DNA of 35,206 nt, taken from Candidatus Rokuibacteriota bacterium (GTDB lineage: Bacteria > Methylomirabilota > Methylomirabilia > Rokubacteriales > CSP1-6). This document shows, one piece after another, positions 1 through 8,231 of this stretch. Every line of letters begins with the position of its first letter. Position 1 is the first letter of the stretch. The translations under genes and the position numbers were made by a program. Where the stretch lies: positions 1 to 35,206 of the forward strand of contig QHSQ01000171.1 in the NCBI GenBank assembly GCA_003221615.1. Reading direction: 5' to 3'. The notes below the pieces were generated by a model, which was given only the letters and a program-made list of their open reading frames with translations, did no database searches and was not told the DNA's origin.

Positions 1-245
1 GAGCACGCGGAACCCGTTTTTCGCCATGGCCCCACTCCCTCCTAGCCTTGGAGCCTACCACTTCAGCCCGTCGCAAATCCGGCACAACTGTTGCGCGCGA
101 CCGGAGCCGGGGACGCAGGCGAGGCTAGCGAAGCGAGGCGAGGAGAGCTTTTGCGGTGATGAGATCTGCGGTACTCAGCCCCTCAGTGAACCGGTGGTAG
201 ACAGGTGAAGACCAGAGATTACGTTTTCACGGACTACGGGAAGCG
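1..245. other. No gene recognised at the left edge
   Basis: I see no convincing gene here. A 60-codon open frame at 26-208 has no recognisable domain and poor composition for a protein. The stretch 393-610, between the HiPIP-like remnant and the P460-like gene, is likewise featureless apart from the ribosome binding site at its right end. Confidence 0.4.
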
Positions 246-392
246 GTGAGCCCGCGGCTGGCGGCGGTCGATCATGAACACGGAACGAACGGCTGCTTCA
301 ACTTCCAACCGCGGTATGCGTGCAAATTCGTCCACGGCGACATCAGCCCGAGCGGCTGGTGCCAGCGTGAGGACCATGGGACGCGCTCGTAG
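246..392 (+). pseudogene. High-potential iron-sulfur protein (HiPIP)-like C-terminal remnant
   Basis: An open frame ending in TAG at 390-392 encodes GCFNFQPRYACKFV followed by HGDISPSGWC, which resembles the C-terminal half of HiPIPs (CxxC, then Cys, then GWC). HiPIPs are small periplasmic electron carriers holding a 4Fe-4S cluster on four Cys. Here only three Cys remain: the first Cys of the expected CxxC is Thr. No Tat signal or credible start codon precedes it; the GTG at 246 is only the nearest candidate. I read it as a decayed or truncated gene. The next gene downstream, a P460-like protein, is also redox-type. The family call rests on motif memory alone. Confidence 0.35.
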
Positions 393-625
393 CGCCCGCT
401 GATGAGTTGGTAGAAGAGGTTGGCGCCAACCCAGTCAACCCCAGGCCTTATGTCGACTACCCCCTGGGTCGGAGGGAGCATGGCAACTCCCTCCTGTCTG
501 CCGGCGTGAGAGACGTTATGGTGCCGAGGGGCTCGGAGCCCCAGAAAATTTTCGCCGGGTGTATCGCCTCGCGTCGGCGGTGCCTCTAAAGGGCAACCGA
601 CCGCAGACGTAGAAAGGAACTTCAC

Positions 626-1222
626 TTGGCGAGGCTTGTCACGATCGTGACCGCCACGACACTGGGCATCGGCATCTCCGTGCTGGTTTCGATCCGGCCC
701 GGAGACGCCGCCGACACAAAGATCATCGACGCCACGTCGTTCCGCTGCGTCACGTCGATGACGCCCGTGCGCCAGTTCTACGTGGACAACCTGCGCGGCG
801 ACCTGGCCGCGACGGTGGCGGCCGCGAACTCCCCGACGGGCGCAGTCTACCCGCCCGGCTCGGTCATCCAGCTGATTCCCGGGGAGGCTATGGTGAAGCG
901 GGACAAGGGCTTCAATGCGGTCACGCACGACTGGGAGTTCTTCGAGCTCGACGTCTCCAAGACCGGCACACAGATCCGCAAGCGAGGCTTCGCCGACGTG
1001 GTGAATCGATTTGGCGGCAACGGCTTCGCCTGTCACATCGCGGCCCGTCCCGAGTGGGACCTGGTGTGCGAGAACGACCACGGCTGCGCGCCTATCCCCG
1101 TGACCCGTGTGATGATCCGCGCACTGCAGCGGACCGATCCGCGGTGTAACAATCCGCCACCGAGCCGCGAGGACGCGGAAGCCCTCCGACAGCTGCAAGA
1201 GCTGCTCAAGCCTCGGGAGTAA
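626..1222 (+). CDS. Secreted cytochrome P460-like protein with altered haem motif
   Basis: The start is TTG, chosen because AAAGGA lies about 8 bases upstream and the product then opens with a signal peptide (hydrophobic residues 4-22, likely cleavage near GDAADT). The mature part has the order seen in cytochrome P460-type proteins: a PPGSVIQLIPGEAMVKR stretch, a GFNAVTHDWEFFELD core, then NRFGGNGFACH. P460 proteins are periplasmic c-type haem enzymes that oxidise hydroxylamine or related N compounds and carry CxxCH. Here the motif reads GFACH, so the first haem-linking Cys is Gly (codon GGC instead of TGC). Downstream Cys residues in VCENDHGC and DPRC could form a disulfide. It may bind haem through one thioether, or not at all. 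Family assignment is moderate and function open. Confidence 0.72.
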   Translation: MARLVTIVTATTLGIGISVLVSIRPGDAADTKIIDATSFRCVTSMTPVRQFYVDNLRGDLAATVAAANSPTGAVYPPGSVIQLIPGEAMVKRDKGFNAVTHDWEFFELDVSKTGTQIRKRGFADVVNRFGGNGFACHIAARPEWDLVCENDHGCAPIPVTRVMIRALQRTDPRCNNPPPSREDAEALRQLQELLKPRE

Positions 1223-1314
1223 ACCGACTCAGGCAAGGCCCGTTACCGCATCGTGCTGGACGTGGATTCTGATCCGGTTGACTAACGGACAAGACGTTTT
1301 CGAGGTAAGCAATC

Positions 1315-2043
1315 ATGAGCGGCTCGCCGAAGACAGCCATCGTGACCGGAGCTTCGCAGGGAATCGGTGCGGGAATCGTGAAAGGGTTTGTCGAACGGGG
1401 TTTCAACGTCGTCGCCAACTCCCGGAAAGTGACCCAATCCACCGAGATCGCGGCCACCGACCACGTCGCTCTGGTGGACGGCCACATCGGCGAGCCGGCA
1501 ACTGCCGCCAAGATCGTCGAGACGGCGCTGGCTCGCTTCATGTCGATCGACGCACTGGTCAATAACGCCGGCATCTTCTTCACGAAACCGTTCACGGACT
1601 ACACGGCCGAGGACTTCAAGTCGCTCGTCTCGACGAACGTCGAGGGCTTCCTGTACGTGACCCAACTCTCCATCAAGCAGATGTTGGCGCAAAAGACCGG
1701 TGGGAGCATTGTCACGATCACAGCGGCCCTTGCTCGCAACCCGATCCGGGGCGTCACGGCGGCGGTGCCGATGATCACCAAAGGTGGTCTCGAAACGATC
1801 ACCCAGCATCTTGCGATGGAGTACGCGAAAGACGGCATCCGCGTGAACGCCGTCGCGCCCGGCGTCGTCTACACGCCGCTTCACCGGGAGACTCCGAAGA
1901 ACGTGATGGAGAGCCTGTCGCCGATGGGTCGGCCTTCGACGGTCAAGGACATCACGGATGCGGTCATGTACCTGACCGACGCCGCCACGGTCACTGGTGA
2001 CATCCTGTACGTCGATGGCGGCTCTCATTTCGGCCGCTGGTAA
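1315..2043 (+). CDS. SDR-family oxidoreductase lacking the catalytic Tyr
   Basis: This 242-residue protein has the classical short-chain dehydrogenase fold: the cofactor motif TGASQGIG (residues 11-18), NNAG (83-86) and the segment GIRVNAVAPGVVYTP. SDRs normally reduce carbonyls or oxidise alcohols with NAD(P)(H) using Ser, Tyr and Lys in YxxxK. Here the Lys is kept (K156) but the Tyr position is Pro152 (PMITK), and the catalytic Ser region reads TITAALAR without a Ser. I recall other SDR-like proteins with a similar TKGGL segment, so this may be a divergent clade rather than a recent mutation. The ATG follows a purine-rich GAGGTAAG about 8 bases upstream. It probably binds a nucleotide cofactor; catalysis is uncertain. 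Confidence 0.88.
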   Translation: MSGSPKTAIVTGASQGIGAGIVKGFVERGFNVVANSRKVTQSTEIAATDHVALVDGHIGEPATAAKIVETALARFMSIDALVNNAGIFFTKPFTDYTAEDFKSLVSTNVEGFLYVTQLSIKQMLAQKTGGSIVTITAALARNPIRGVTAAVPMITKGGLETITQHLAMEYAKDGIRVNAVAPGVVYTPLHRETPKNVMESLSPMGRPSTVKDITDAVMYLTDAATVTGDILYVDGGSHFGRW

Positions 2044-2419
2044 TTGAAGGGAGCTTCGTGAGCTTCGATGGGCGGCGTTAGCGTTGCCGCTGGAGCGGAT
2101 GCTACCATGCACGCGCCGATGAGCGACCCTGAGTCCTGCAGTGCGCGTGCTGGCAGCGACGCGTCACCGGGTGGCCCGGCGGGTGGCTATGAACCACCAC
2201 GCCCCTCTGGCCCCTAGGGCTCGCTCACCCGCGACCGCCATGCATCCCTCGTACGTGCTCTAGGCCGTGACTTTCCTCTGCTTCCGGCCTTCGCGACGGC
2301 GGTCCTCTTCTTCAGCGGCGCCGTGACACTGTTCTACACCCGGTATCTCGTGGCACCGCAGACGCTGCCGTCCGGCGACGGCGCCAGGGCAGCGCGCTGA
2401 GCGCCGGTGTGTCCGGGCC
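2044..2419. other. Intergenic stretch with a possible membrane-segment remnant
   Basis: No complete gene is evident. On the plus strand a frame closing at TGA 2398-2400 reads through AFATAVLFFSGAVTLFYTRY, a plausible single transmembrane helix, but it is preceded by a TAG near 2215 and has no ATG or ribosome binding site. It could be the tail of a lost membrane protein. I see no terminator-like hairpin behind the SDR gene. Confidence 0.3.
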
Positions 2420-4069
2420 ATGACCCTGATCGCGGCCGCCCAGTTTCTGGCGAGTCTGCTCAACGGGATGGCCCTGATGGGCCTGCTCTTCTACGGGCTG
2501 AACGCGTACGTCATGATCGCGCTGCACTGGAGAACCAGCCGAGGGAGACACGCGGTGCCCGCGCCACCCGATGTGTTCGTGTGGCCGCCGGTCACCGTGC
2601 AGCTACCCCTCTACAACGAGCGGTACGTGGCCCGGCGGCTGCTGCAAGCGGCGGCCAACCTCGACTACCCTTCAGACAAGCTCGAGATCCAGGTCCTGGA
2701 CGATTCGACGGACGACACGAAGGGCATCGTCGCCGAGATGGTGCAGCGTCTGCAGGCTCTCGGCGTTGACATCGTCCACATGCTCCGGGTCGAGCGCACG
2801 GGCTTCAAGGCCGGAGCGCTGGCGGCTGGGCTCGAGAAGGCGCGCGGGGAGTTCGTGGCGATCTTCGACGCGGACTTCGTTCCGCCCTCGGATTTTCTTC
2901 GGCGAACCATCCCCTATTTCGCGGAGTCGCGCGTCGGGGTCGTCCAGACGCGCTGGGGGCATCTCAACCAGGATTTCTCCCTGCTGACACGGGCGCAGTC
3001 GCTGGGCATCGATGGTCACTTCGGCGTCGAACAGACGGCGCGGTGCGGCGGCCATCTCCTGCTCAACTTCAACGGGACGGCCGGCATCTGGCGGAGGTCC
3101 GCCATCGAGGACGCCGGTGGCTGGGCGCATGACACCCTCACGGAGGATCTCGATCTCAGTTATCGAGCCCAACTCCGCCGGTGGCAGATCCTCTATGTGC
3201 CGGAGATCGTCTGTCCGGCCGAGTTGCCGGTCGTCATCTCGGGGTTCAAGTCCCAGCAACGGCGCTGGGCCAAGGGCTCGATCCAAACGGCCGTGAAGCT
3301 CTTGCCGCGCGTGCTGAGCTCAGGACTGAGCCTCTGGACCAAGTACCAGGCCTTTGTGCATCTGACCTATTACATGATTCACCCGCTGATGCTGGTTGTC
3401 GTGTTGCTCTCGATTCCGGCGTTCGCCGTCGGCGGGCTCGTGCCATCGAGGACTGCCTTGGCGTTGAAGTCCATCGTCTTCGCGCTGGCCAGCGTCGGCC
3501 CCGCCTGTATGCTCATCTACGCTCAGCTGGTGCTGCCGGCGCGCCGCTGGCATCACGCGCTCTGGCTTCCGAGCCTTCTGGTGATTGGTGTCGGCGTGGC
3601 CTGGAGCACGAGCCTCGCGGTGCTCTCGGCGTTCTGGAGCCGAGACCTGCGCTTCGTCCGGACGCCCAAGTTCGGGATCGGCCCGGGTGGCGGGCAGTGG
3701 CGAGGGAGGCGCTATGCGAGCAGCCGCCCGTGGGGTGGACTCGCGGAGCTAGGCCTCGGTCTCTACTGCGCCTGGACGGCGTGGGTGCTGGGAGAGCAGG
3801 GTCACTACGGCGTGCTCCCGTTCATGCTGCTCTACACTGCGGGCTTCCTCACCGTCGGCGCCCTCACAGTGCTCCAGGCGATGCCCAGGGTGCGGGGAGC
3901 CGTGCTGCTTCTTCTCGCTCTGCTTGGGGGCGTTTCTTATTGCGCGTCCACCCAGGTATCTGACCCCTTCAGCTTGACCGAGACATTCGAAAAGGAGATC
4001 CGCAGCGGCTGGCCGTCCGCCGTACCGCGGTGGTCCGTCGAGATAAGGAGAGGGCCGGCTTTCTTGTAG
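2420..4069 (+). CDS. Membrane glycosyltransferase, GT2 (cellulose synthase-like)
   Basis: This 549-residue GT-A glycosyltransferase is anchored in the inner membrane. One N-terminal helix (about residues 8-30) precedes the cytosolic domain, which holds the processive GT2 signature residues: DD at 94-95 (VLDDS), DAD at 150-152, TED at 241-243 (catalytic base) and QQRRW at 279-283. Several hydrophobic segments follow from about residue 310. Such enzymes polymerise or transfer a sugar from a nucleotide sugar while passing the chain across the membrane; the glycan cannot be read from sequence. The last 44 residues or so (CASTQVSDPFSL onward) lie antisense to the end of the opposite-strand lipoprotein gene and look non-native, so the stop may have been lost and the frame extended. 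The ribosome binding site is weak. Confidence 0.9.
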   Translation: MTLIAAAQFLASLLNGMALMGLLFYGLNAYVMIALHWRTSRGRHAVPAPPDVFVWPPVTVQLPLYNERYVARRLLQAAANLDYPSDKLEIQVLDDSTDDTKGIVAEMVQRLQALGVDIVHMLRVERTGFKAGALAAGLEKARGEFVAIFDADFVPPSDFLRRTIPYFAESRVGVVQTRWGHLNQDFSLLTRAQSLGIDGHFGVEQTARCGGHLLLNFNGTAGIWRRSAIEDAGGWAHDTLTEDLDLSYRAQLRRWQILYVPEIVCPAELPVVISGFKSQQRRWAKGSIQTAVKLLPRVLSSGLSLWTKYQAFVHLTYYMIHPLMLVVVLLSIPAFAVGGLVPSRTALALKSIVFALASVGPACMLIYAQLVLPARRWHHALWLPSLLVIGVGVAWSTSLAVLSAFWSRDLRFVRTPKFGIGPGGGQWRGRRYASSRPWGGLAELGLGLYCAWTAWVLGEQGHYGVLPFMLLYTAGFLTVGALTVLQAMPRVRGAVLLLLALLGGVSYCASTQVSDPFSLTETFEKEIRSGWPSAVPRWSVEIRRGPAFL

Positions 4070-4668
4070 CCCTCCCACGTTGCGATCACGACGCTCGGCT
4101 TCTTGGGTCCGCCGCGGTGGTAGACCATTTGCTCGACGCGGTTGTCTTTGCCGACGTAGAGGTCCCAGGTGTCGCCGGGCGTGTAACCGCCTTCCGAGGG
4201 ATACTTGACCGAGATCAGCTTGGACGAGCCGCTGCCCAGCGGCAATCCTTGCATGCCCTTGTCTTGCACATTGGCGCTGGTGTCCCAGTAAACATGGAAC
4301 GGGAAGAGCAGCCAATATTGATCGTTGACGAAACCCGGGTCGACGTCGTCCTTCACATTGGCAGGTTGTTTGTCCAGTTGAGAGCGAACGTATGTAGCCT
4401 TGACGGGCTTGCCGTCCTTATCCTTTCCTTCGAAAGAGACTTGCCCGGTCTTGGGCTCCCAAACCCATGCACGGGAGAGATTCACTCCGGGGAACTCAGC
4501 GTTGAAGGTGTAGCGGATCGCATCAATTTGCCCGAACGAATCAAGACCATAGGTCTTGGCAATCTGTTCGGCAACAGGCGGGCGCTGCTGCGAGCAGGAG
4601 GTTACAGCAAGGACCAGCACTCCGAACAGCAGAAGGCGGATTATCGTTATGCGGCTCGACTTCTTCAT
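3937..4668 (-). CDS. Putative lipoprotein, unknown function
   Basis: A 243-residue protein starts at the ATG at 4668, directly behind GGAGGGA; the frame is open further upstream, but that part overlaps the next gene and has no site. The N-terminus is a lipoprotein signal: KK, a hydrophobic core IRLLLFGVLVLAV, then TSCS with Cys as the lipidated residue. The mature domain has no family I can name; motifs include SRAWVWEPKTGQVSFEGKD, LLFPFHVYWDTS and GYTPGDTWDLYVGKDNRVEQ. It looks like a beta-rich envelope protein. The gene lies 23 bp behind the GT-C glycosyltransferase on the same strand, so it may be the last gene of the glycan operon. Its 3' end overlaps the facing glycosyltransferase gene by 133 bp. 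Confidence 0.8.
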   Translation of the reverse strand: MKKSSRITIIRLLLFGVLVLAVTSCSQQRPPVAEQIAKTYGLDSFGQIDAIRYTFNAEFPGVNLSRAWVWEPKTGQVSFEGKDKDGKPVKATYVRSQLDKQPANVKDDVDPGFVNDQYWLLFPFHVYWDTSANVQDKGMQGLPLGSGSSKLISVKYPSEGGYTPGDTWDLYVGKDNRVEQMVYHRGGPKKPSVVIATWEGYKKAGPLLISTDHRGTADGQPLRISFSNVSVKLKGSDTWVDAQ

Positions 4669-4691
4669 GGAGTTCCCTCCTCTAACCCCAC

Positions 4692-5981
4692 CTAGTTCGT
4701 TGAGCATTGGGGAATTGCCGGTTGCACGAGTCGGCGCAGCCAGATGATTGTAGCGCCAGCGGCTACGGCTCCGTATTCCACCACCATGATCCATCCAGGA
4801 ACCACCCAGGGACGTCCAGTTGTACGCAGATGCCACACGTAGTACGTGGGGAAAATGCTCACCGTCCAGATGATGATTGGCAGCGCCGAGGTCGATCGCA
4901 GGAACGGCAGCAGCCAGAGCAGGTACCACGGATACACGACTGGTGCACATAGAATGGAGGCGGCCATCGGCCAGGCAAATGCGTACGACGGCCACGCCTC
5001 GGACCGTCTTCTGAGCCAGATTGCGGTCAGAATGCCGGTGAGAACTGCCAGTCCCGCTACCAGCGCCGGAGCCGCCACACGCTCGAGCGCTGCAAACACC
5101 GGATCATTGAAGCGGAAGCTCTGGACATACGTGCCGAGCGAACCGATCGGAATCTGCCCCTGTTGGAGAAATGGTGTGTAAAGGAGTCCACACACGATCG
5201 CCGCCAGCGCACCGTCTCGTACACGAACACGCTTCCAGTAGAGTGGCAGCAGAACAATCGGCAGCAATTTGACTGCGACAGCCAGCCCAAATGCCAGGGC
5301 GGCAACCGTGCGCCAGCGGCGCCCCAGCGCGGCGAACGACACCACTAGCAGCAGCGCGCCGACAATGTCGATATGACCACTGCCCGCCACTTCCGTGGCC
5401 AGCAATGGGTGCCAGGCGTAAGCAAGAACCCAGTGCACTCCTTCTCGACTCGAGCGCAAGAGATGCAGCAACACCAGAACAATCGCCGCATCGCAAACCA
5501 CAAACGCTACTTTGAACGCAAAAATAGACTCGTGAATCGCTGTCACCGCTCGGAAGAAGAGCTGCGCGCCCGCCGGATATGGACTCGGTACATCCGGGTT
5601 GTTCAGCGTGCGCGTTTCGGGCGTATGCAGCGCGTCGAGCGCAGGGTCGCTGGGAACGAGGACATAGGGGCTATAGCCGAGCCGTTGCACGCGGCCATCC
5701 CAAAGATATCGGTGAACGTCATCATCCGGACCCGGCGGCATCCGGAGAAACAAAACATGCCACACCGCCGCCAACACGAGCCCCATGACGACTACGCGCT
5801 TCGGGAGTATTTGCGTCGAGAGGAGCTCACGAATAGCAAGAAGGTACGCGACGCCAGCAACGGCCAGCGGAACGATGAAGGACGGCGCACCCAGGCTGCT
5901 GAACTTGCGCGAGCAGATCGTAAGCGTCACGAGCATGATAGCGCCGAGTCCGTACAGCCGATGCGAGGGTGAGAGCTTCAC
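4692..5981 (-). CDS. GT-C type polyprenol-phosphate-dependent glycosyltransferase (GT87/MptB-like)
   Basis: A 429-residue multi-spanning membrane protein with about ten hydrophobic helices. The first extracytoplasmic loop carries PPGPDDDVHRYLWDGRVQ, with acidic residues placed as in GT-C mannosyltransferases and DUF2029/GT87 proteins; later motifs are GSGHIDIVGALLL, KLLPIVLLPLYW and VYPWYLLWLLPF. GT-C enzymes take a sugar from a lipid-phosphate donor on the outer face of the membrane. I place the start at the GTG at 5981 because it overlaps the upstream stop as GTGA and GGGAG sits 7 bases ahead; a longer frame from 6038 would overlap the upstream gene by 61 bp. The DPM1-like gene upstream could supply the lipid-linked sugar. 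Confidence 0.85.
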   Translation of the reverse strand: MKLSPSHRLYGLGAIMLVTLTICSRKFSSLGAPSFIVPLAVAGVAYLLAIRELLSTQILPKRVVVMGLVLAAVWHVLFLRMPPGPDDDVHRYLWDGRVQRLGYSPYVLVPSDPALDALHTPETRTLNNPDVPSPYPAGAQLFFRAVTAIHESIFAFKVAFVVCDAAIVLVLLHLLRSSREGVHWVLAYAWHPLLATEVAGSGHIDIVGALLLVVSFAALGRRWRTVAALAFGLAVAVKLLPIVLLPLYWKRVRVRDGALAAIVCGLLYTPFLQQGQIPIGSLGTYVQSFRFNDPVFAALERVAAPALVAGLAVLTGILTAIWLRRRSEAWPSYAFAWPMAASILCAPVVYPWYLLWLLPFLRSTSALPIIIWTVSIFPTYYVWHLRTTGRPWVVPGWIMVVEYGAVAAGATIIWLRRLVQPAIPQCSTN

Positions 5982-6709
5982 AGCTCTCCCAAACACTGAC
6001 GCAGGTGCGCGACTGCGTGTTCCCACTCGCCGAACCATGCCGCAGTTCTCGGCGCCTTTGCCGGCGCGAGCCGCAGCTCGCGAGCCAGCTGAATCAAATC
6101 GTCTGCGACGTCGATGTCGTAGAAGGGTTCTGTGAAGCCCGTCGAAAGCCCGAGGAGCTTCGTGCGTGTCAGTAATCCGTCACACGCGCTCCTTGTCCCC
6201 ATTCCATCTCCGTCGAAGAGCGACGGGTGAGCGAGCTTGGCACCAACGAGGTAGTAGCCGCCATCGTGCGTTGGCCCGACAACCACGTCATGCGTGGCGA
6301 GTATTTCGAAAGCGCGGCCCAGAACAGACGGCGCGAGGTGTGGACTGTCGCTGTTGAACGCGACGACGGGCTGCCGCCCAGCAGCGGTGAAGTGTCGAAA
6401 CACAGAGGTGAGTCCTGCGGCGAGGCCTTCACCCTTCTGCGCCACGATCGGAACTGTATTGCCCAGCAGGGCTGCCAGCTCCTCCGTGTCCGACTCCGGA
6501 CACATCACCGCGACCTCCACGCTCGTCAGCGACTTTGCCAGCGCGACCGTGTCCTCTAAAAGGCAGCGATACAGCGCCGTGACGGCGGGAGAAGGGAGGC
6601 TTTGACTGAGCCGAGTCTTGACCATGCCCGGCTTTGGGGCTTTCGCCATAATGACGAGCGTGCGGTTTTGGGAAGAAGCACGCATGGTGGTCTGGCTCGA
6701 GGATTCCAC
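5978..6709 (-). CDS. GT-A superfamily protein, DUF2064 (TIGR04282-like)
   Basis: A 243-residue nucleotidyl or glycosyl transferase-fold protein. The N-terminal TLVIMAKAPKPGMVKTRLS is the nucleotide-binding signature of the DUF2064/TIGR04282 family, and FNSDSPHL supplies the acidic metal site. Members often occur beside a second glycosyltransferase, as here, and act in the cytosol on a nucleotide sugar; exact substrates are poorly defined. The start is uncertain: GTG at 6709 follows a small hairpin, while ATG at 6685 is also possible, and neither has a strong ribosome binding site. It is the third gene of the glycan operon and overlaps the GT-C gene by four bases. Confidence 0.88.
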   Translation of the reverse strand: MESSSQTTMRASSQNRTLVIMAKAPKPGMVKTRLSQSLPSPAVTALYRCLLEDTVALAKSLTSVEVAVMCPESDTEELAALLGNTVPIVAQKGEGLAAGLTSVFRHFTAAGRQPVVAFNSDSPHLAPSVLGRAFEILATHDVVVGPTHDGGYYLVGAKLAHPSLFDGDGMGTRSACDGLLTRTKLLGLSTGFTEPFYDIDVADDLIQLARELRLAPAKAPRTAAWFGEWEHAVAHLRQCLGEL

Positions 6710-6725
6710 GAGAGATCGGTCTCTC
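6710..6725. repeat. Perfect hairpin between two glycosyltransferase genes
   Basis: GAGAGA, a 4-nt loop and TCTCTC fill almost exactly the gap between the stop of the DPM1-like gene (6724) and the GTG start at 6709. In mRNA it would form a 6-bp stem just ahead of the start and could modulate initiation. There is no U tract, so an intrinsic terminator is unlikely. Confidence 0.5.
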
Positions 6726-7437
6726 AGGACTTACGCCGTCGCGGCGTTCCCGTCCTTCGCGGTCGAAACGAGTGGCGCACGATCCGGCTGAGGATAAACC
6801 ATGCGGCTCCCACCGTCCCCTTTGCCGTACCGCTGATTTTGGACTTTCCAATTCGCGGGTAATAGCTCACCGGGACTTCGACGATGCGAAATCCCGCGAG
6901 GGCACCCTTCAAGATCATCTCCACCGCCCAGCCGTAGGTGGCTTCTTCGAGCGCAAGAGCACGAAGCACATCGGCGCGCCCGGCGCGAAACGGGCCGAGG
7001 TCGCTGATCTTCACACCGTACAGAAGCCGGATCAGGCTGGCCGCGAGACGGTTACCGAATACTGCATGCCAGGGCAGCGCCCCGGAGTTGCGGGTGGTCC
7101 CAAGGCGCGAACCCATGGTGATATCGGCGCGGCCCTCGATAATCGGAGCCAAGAGAATCGGCAACTCCGAGGGTCGGTCGCTATAGTCTCCGTCGAGGAA
7201 AACGACCACATCAGGATTTTGCGTATTCGCAAGCCCTGTCAAGCAAGCGCGCCCGTAGCCTCGGCGAGGCTCCAGGATGACTTGTGCTCCCATCTTTCGG
7301 GCGAGATCGGGCGTTCCGTCAGTCGAATTGCTGTCGACCACGATGACTTCCGTGACGAGATCGGAAGGCAGATCGGCAAGCACACGGCCAATGGCCTGCG
7401 CTTCGTTATAGGTTGGAATGATGACCGATACTCGCAC
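6724..7437 (-). CDS. Glycosyltransferase family 2, DPM1-like
   Basis: A 237-residue GT-A enzyme similar to dolichol- or polyprenol-phosphate mannosyltransferases. It opens with VSVIIPTYNEAQ, followed by Asp35 (VVDSNSTDGT), DGD at 82-84 and the TMGSRLG segment. It has no C-terminal membrane helices, matching the DPM1 subtype that acts at the cytosolic membrane face and moves a sugar from a nucleotide donor to polyprenyl phosphate. That product is the donor type used by GT-C enzymes, and a GT-C gene sits two genes downstream. The start is a GTG 10 bp behind the DoxX stop. The C-terminus is strongly basic (RPRRTGTPRRRKS). Sugar identity is unknown. Confidence 0.92.
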   Translation of the reverse strand: MRVSVIIPTYNEAQAIGRVLADLPSDLVTEVIVVDSNSTDGTPDLARKMGAQVILEPRRGYGRACLTGLANTQNPDVVVFLDGDYSDRPSELPILLAPIIEGRADITMGSRLGTTRNSGALPWHAVFGNRLAASLIRLLYGVKISDLGPFRAGRADVLRALALEEATYGWAVEMILKGALAGFRIVEVPVSYYPRIGKSKISGTAKGTVGAAWFILSRIVRHSFRPRRTGTPRRRKS

Positions 7438-7447
7438 GCAGATCTCA

Positions 7448-7954
7448 TCACCACCACGGAGACGAGGGGCGCCGCTGTGCCAGTAACGCGTCGACGCCCC
7501 AGGCTCGACCTGCGCGTCCTACCGCGAGTCCGAGCGATGCGAGCACCGGAACCAGTAGTTCCCAAATCCACGACGTGCCCCATTCCGAGACCCACAGGCT
7601 CGCGAGGAACAGGAACGCGACAAAGGCGGCCGGACGCGTCAGCAGACCGATGACCAGGAGGATCCCCAGCGAGATCTCGGTCGCCGCCTGCATGGGCGCT
7701 GCCATGGCGGCATGGCTCGCCATCAATCCCATCACCCACTTCCATGCCGCCGGTGCGTGGCTCGCCTTGATGTAGTAGTTGATCAGGTTTGCATAGCCCG
7801 CCGGATTGTAGAGGCCCTTCCCCAGATTCTCGAAGAAAACCCACACAAACATCGCGCCGACCGTCAGCCGCACGATTGCCAGACCCTTTGCTACTTGCGG
7901 TCGGTCGGCCGCGCTGGCTACGTCATTTCGCAGTGAGGTTGCGTTCATTGTCAT
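7448..7954 (-). CDS. DoxX/DoxD-like membrane protein
   Basis: A 168-residue protein with four predicted transmembrane helices, opening the glycan operon. The first helix carries FVWVFFENLGKGLYNP and a later one ATEISLGILLVIGLLTRPAA, the pattern of DoxX/DoxD (TQO small subunit-like) proteins. Family roles range from thiosulfate:quinone oxidation partners to oxidative-stress membrane complexes; nothing here fixes the role. The ATG at 7954 has GAGGTG about 6 bases upstream. The next gene begins 10 bp after its stop, so the four downstream genes are probably co-transcribed from a promoter in 7955-8231. Confidence 0.83.
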   Translation of the reverse strand: MTMNATSLRNDVASAADRPQVAKGLAIVRLTVGAMFVWVFFENLGKGLYNPAGYANLINYYIKASHAPAAWKWVMGLMASHAAMAAPMQAATEISLGILLVIGLLTRPAAFVAFLFLASLWVSEWGTSWIWELLVPVLASLGLAVGRAGRAWGVDALLAQRRPSSPWW

Positions 7955-8231
7955 CGTGCACCTCGGCCCCAGATGCTATACCAGATCGAAAATGTTCGAC
8001 AGGAGGCCGCGGGCACAGCCGTAAGGAGCCCAGATCGCGTGAGATCCGCGCCTTCCACGGGTGCGCTCCGGGCCGCAGCAGAAACGCCGCCGGGGATGAC
8101 GTCTTGGACGCATGGGATGACCCCTCTCACTGCTCGTACCACGGGTTTCCCTACACCATCCCCGCGCGTCTTGACTCGGCGATCACGTGGGCAAGTGGGA
8201 GTCGGCGAGGAATCCGCCGCCGAAGGCGCGA
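7955..8231. other. Intergenic region upstream of the glycan operon
   Basis: The stretch separates the O-methyltransferase stop from the DoxX start, both minus strand. It must hold the promoter of the glycan operon if the upstream operon terminates. No clear sigma-70 boxes, no strong terminator and no open frame with recognisable protein composition were seen. Confidence 0.35.
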
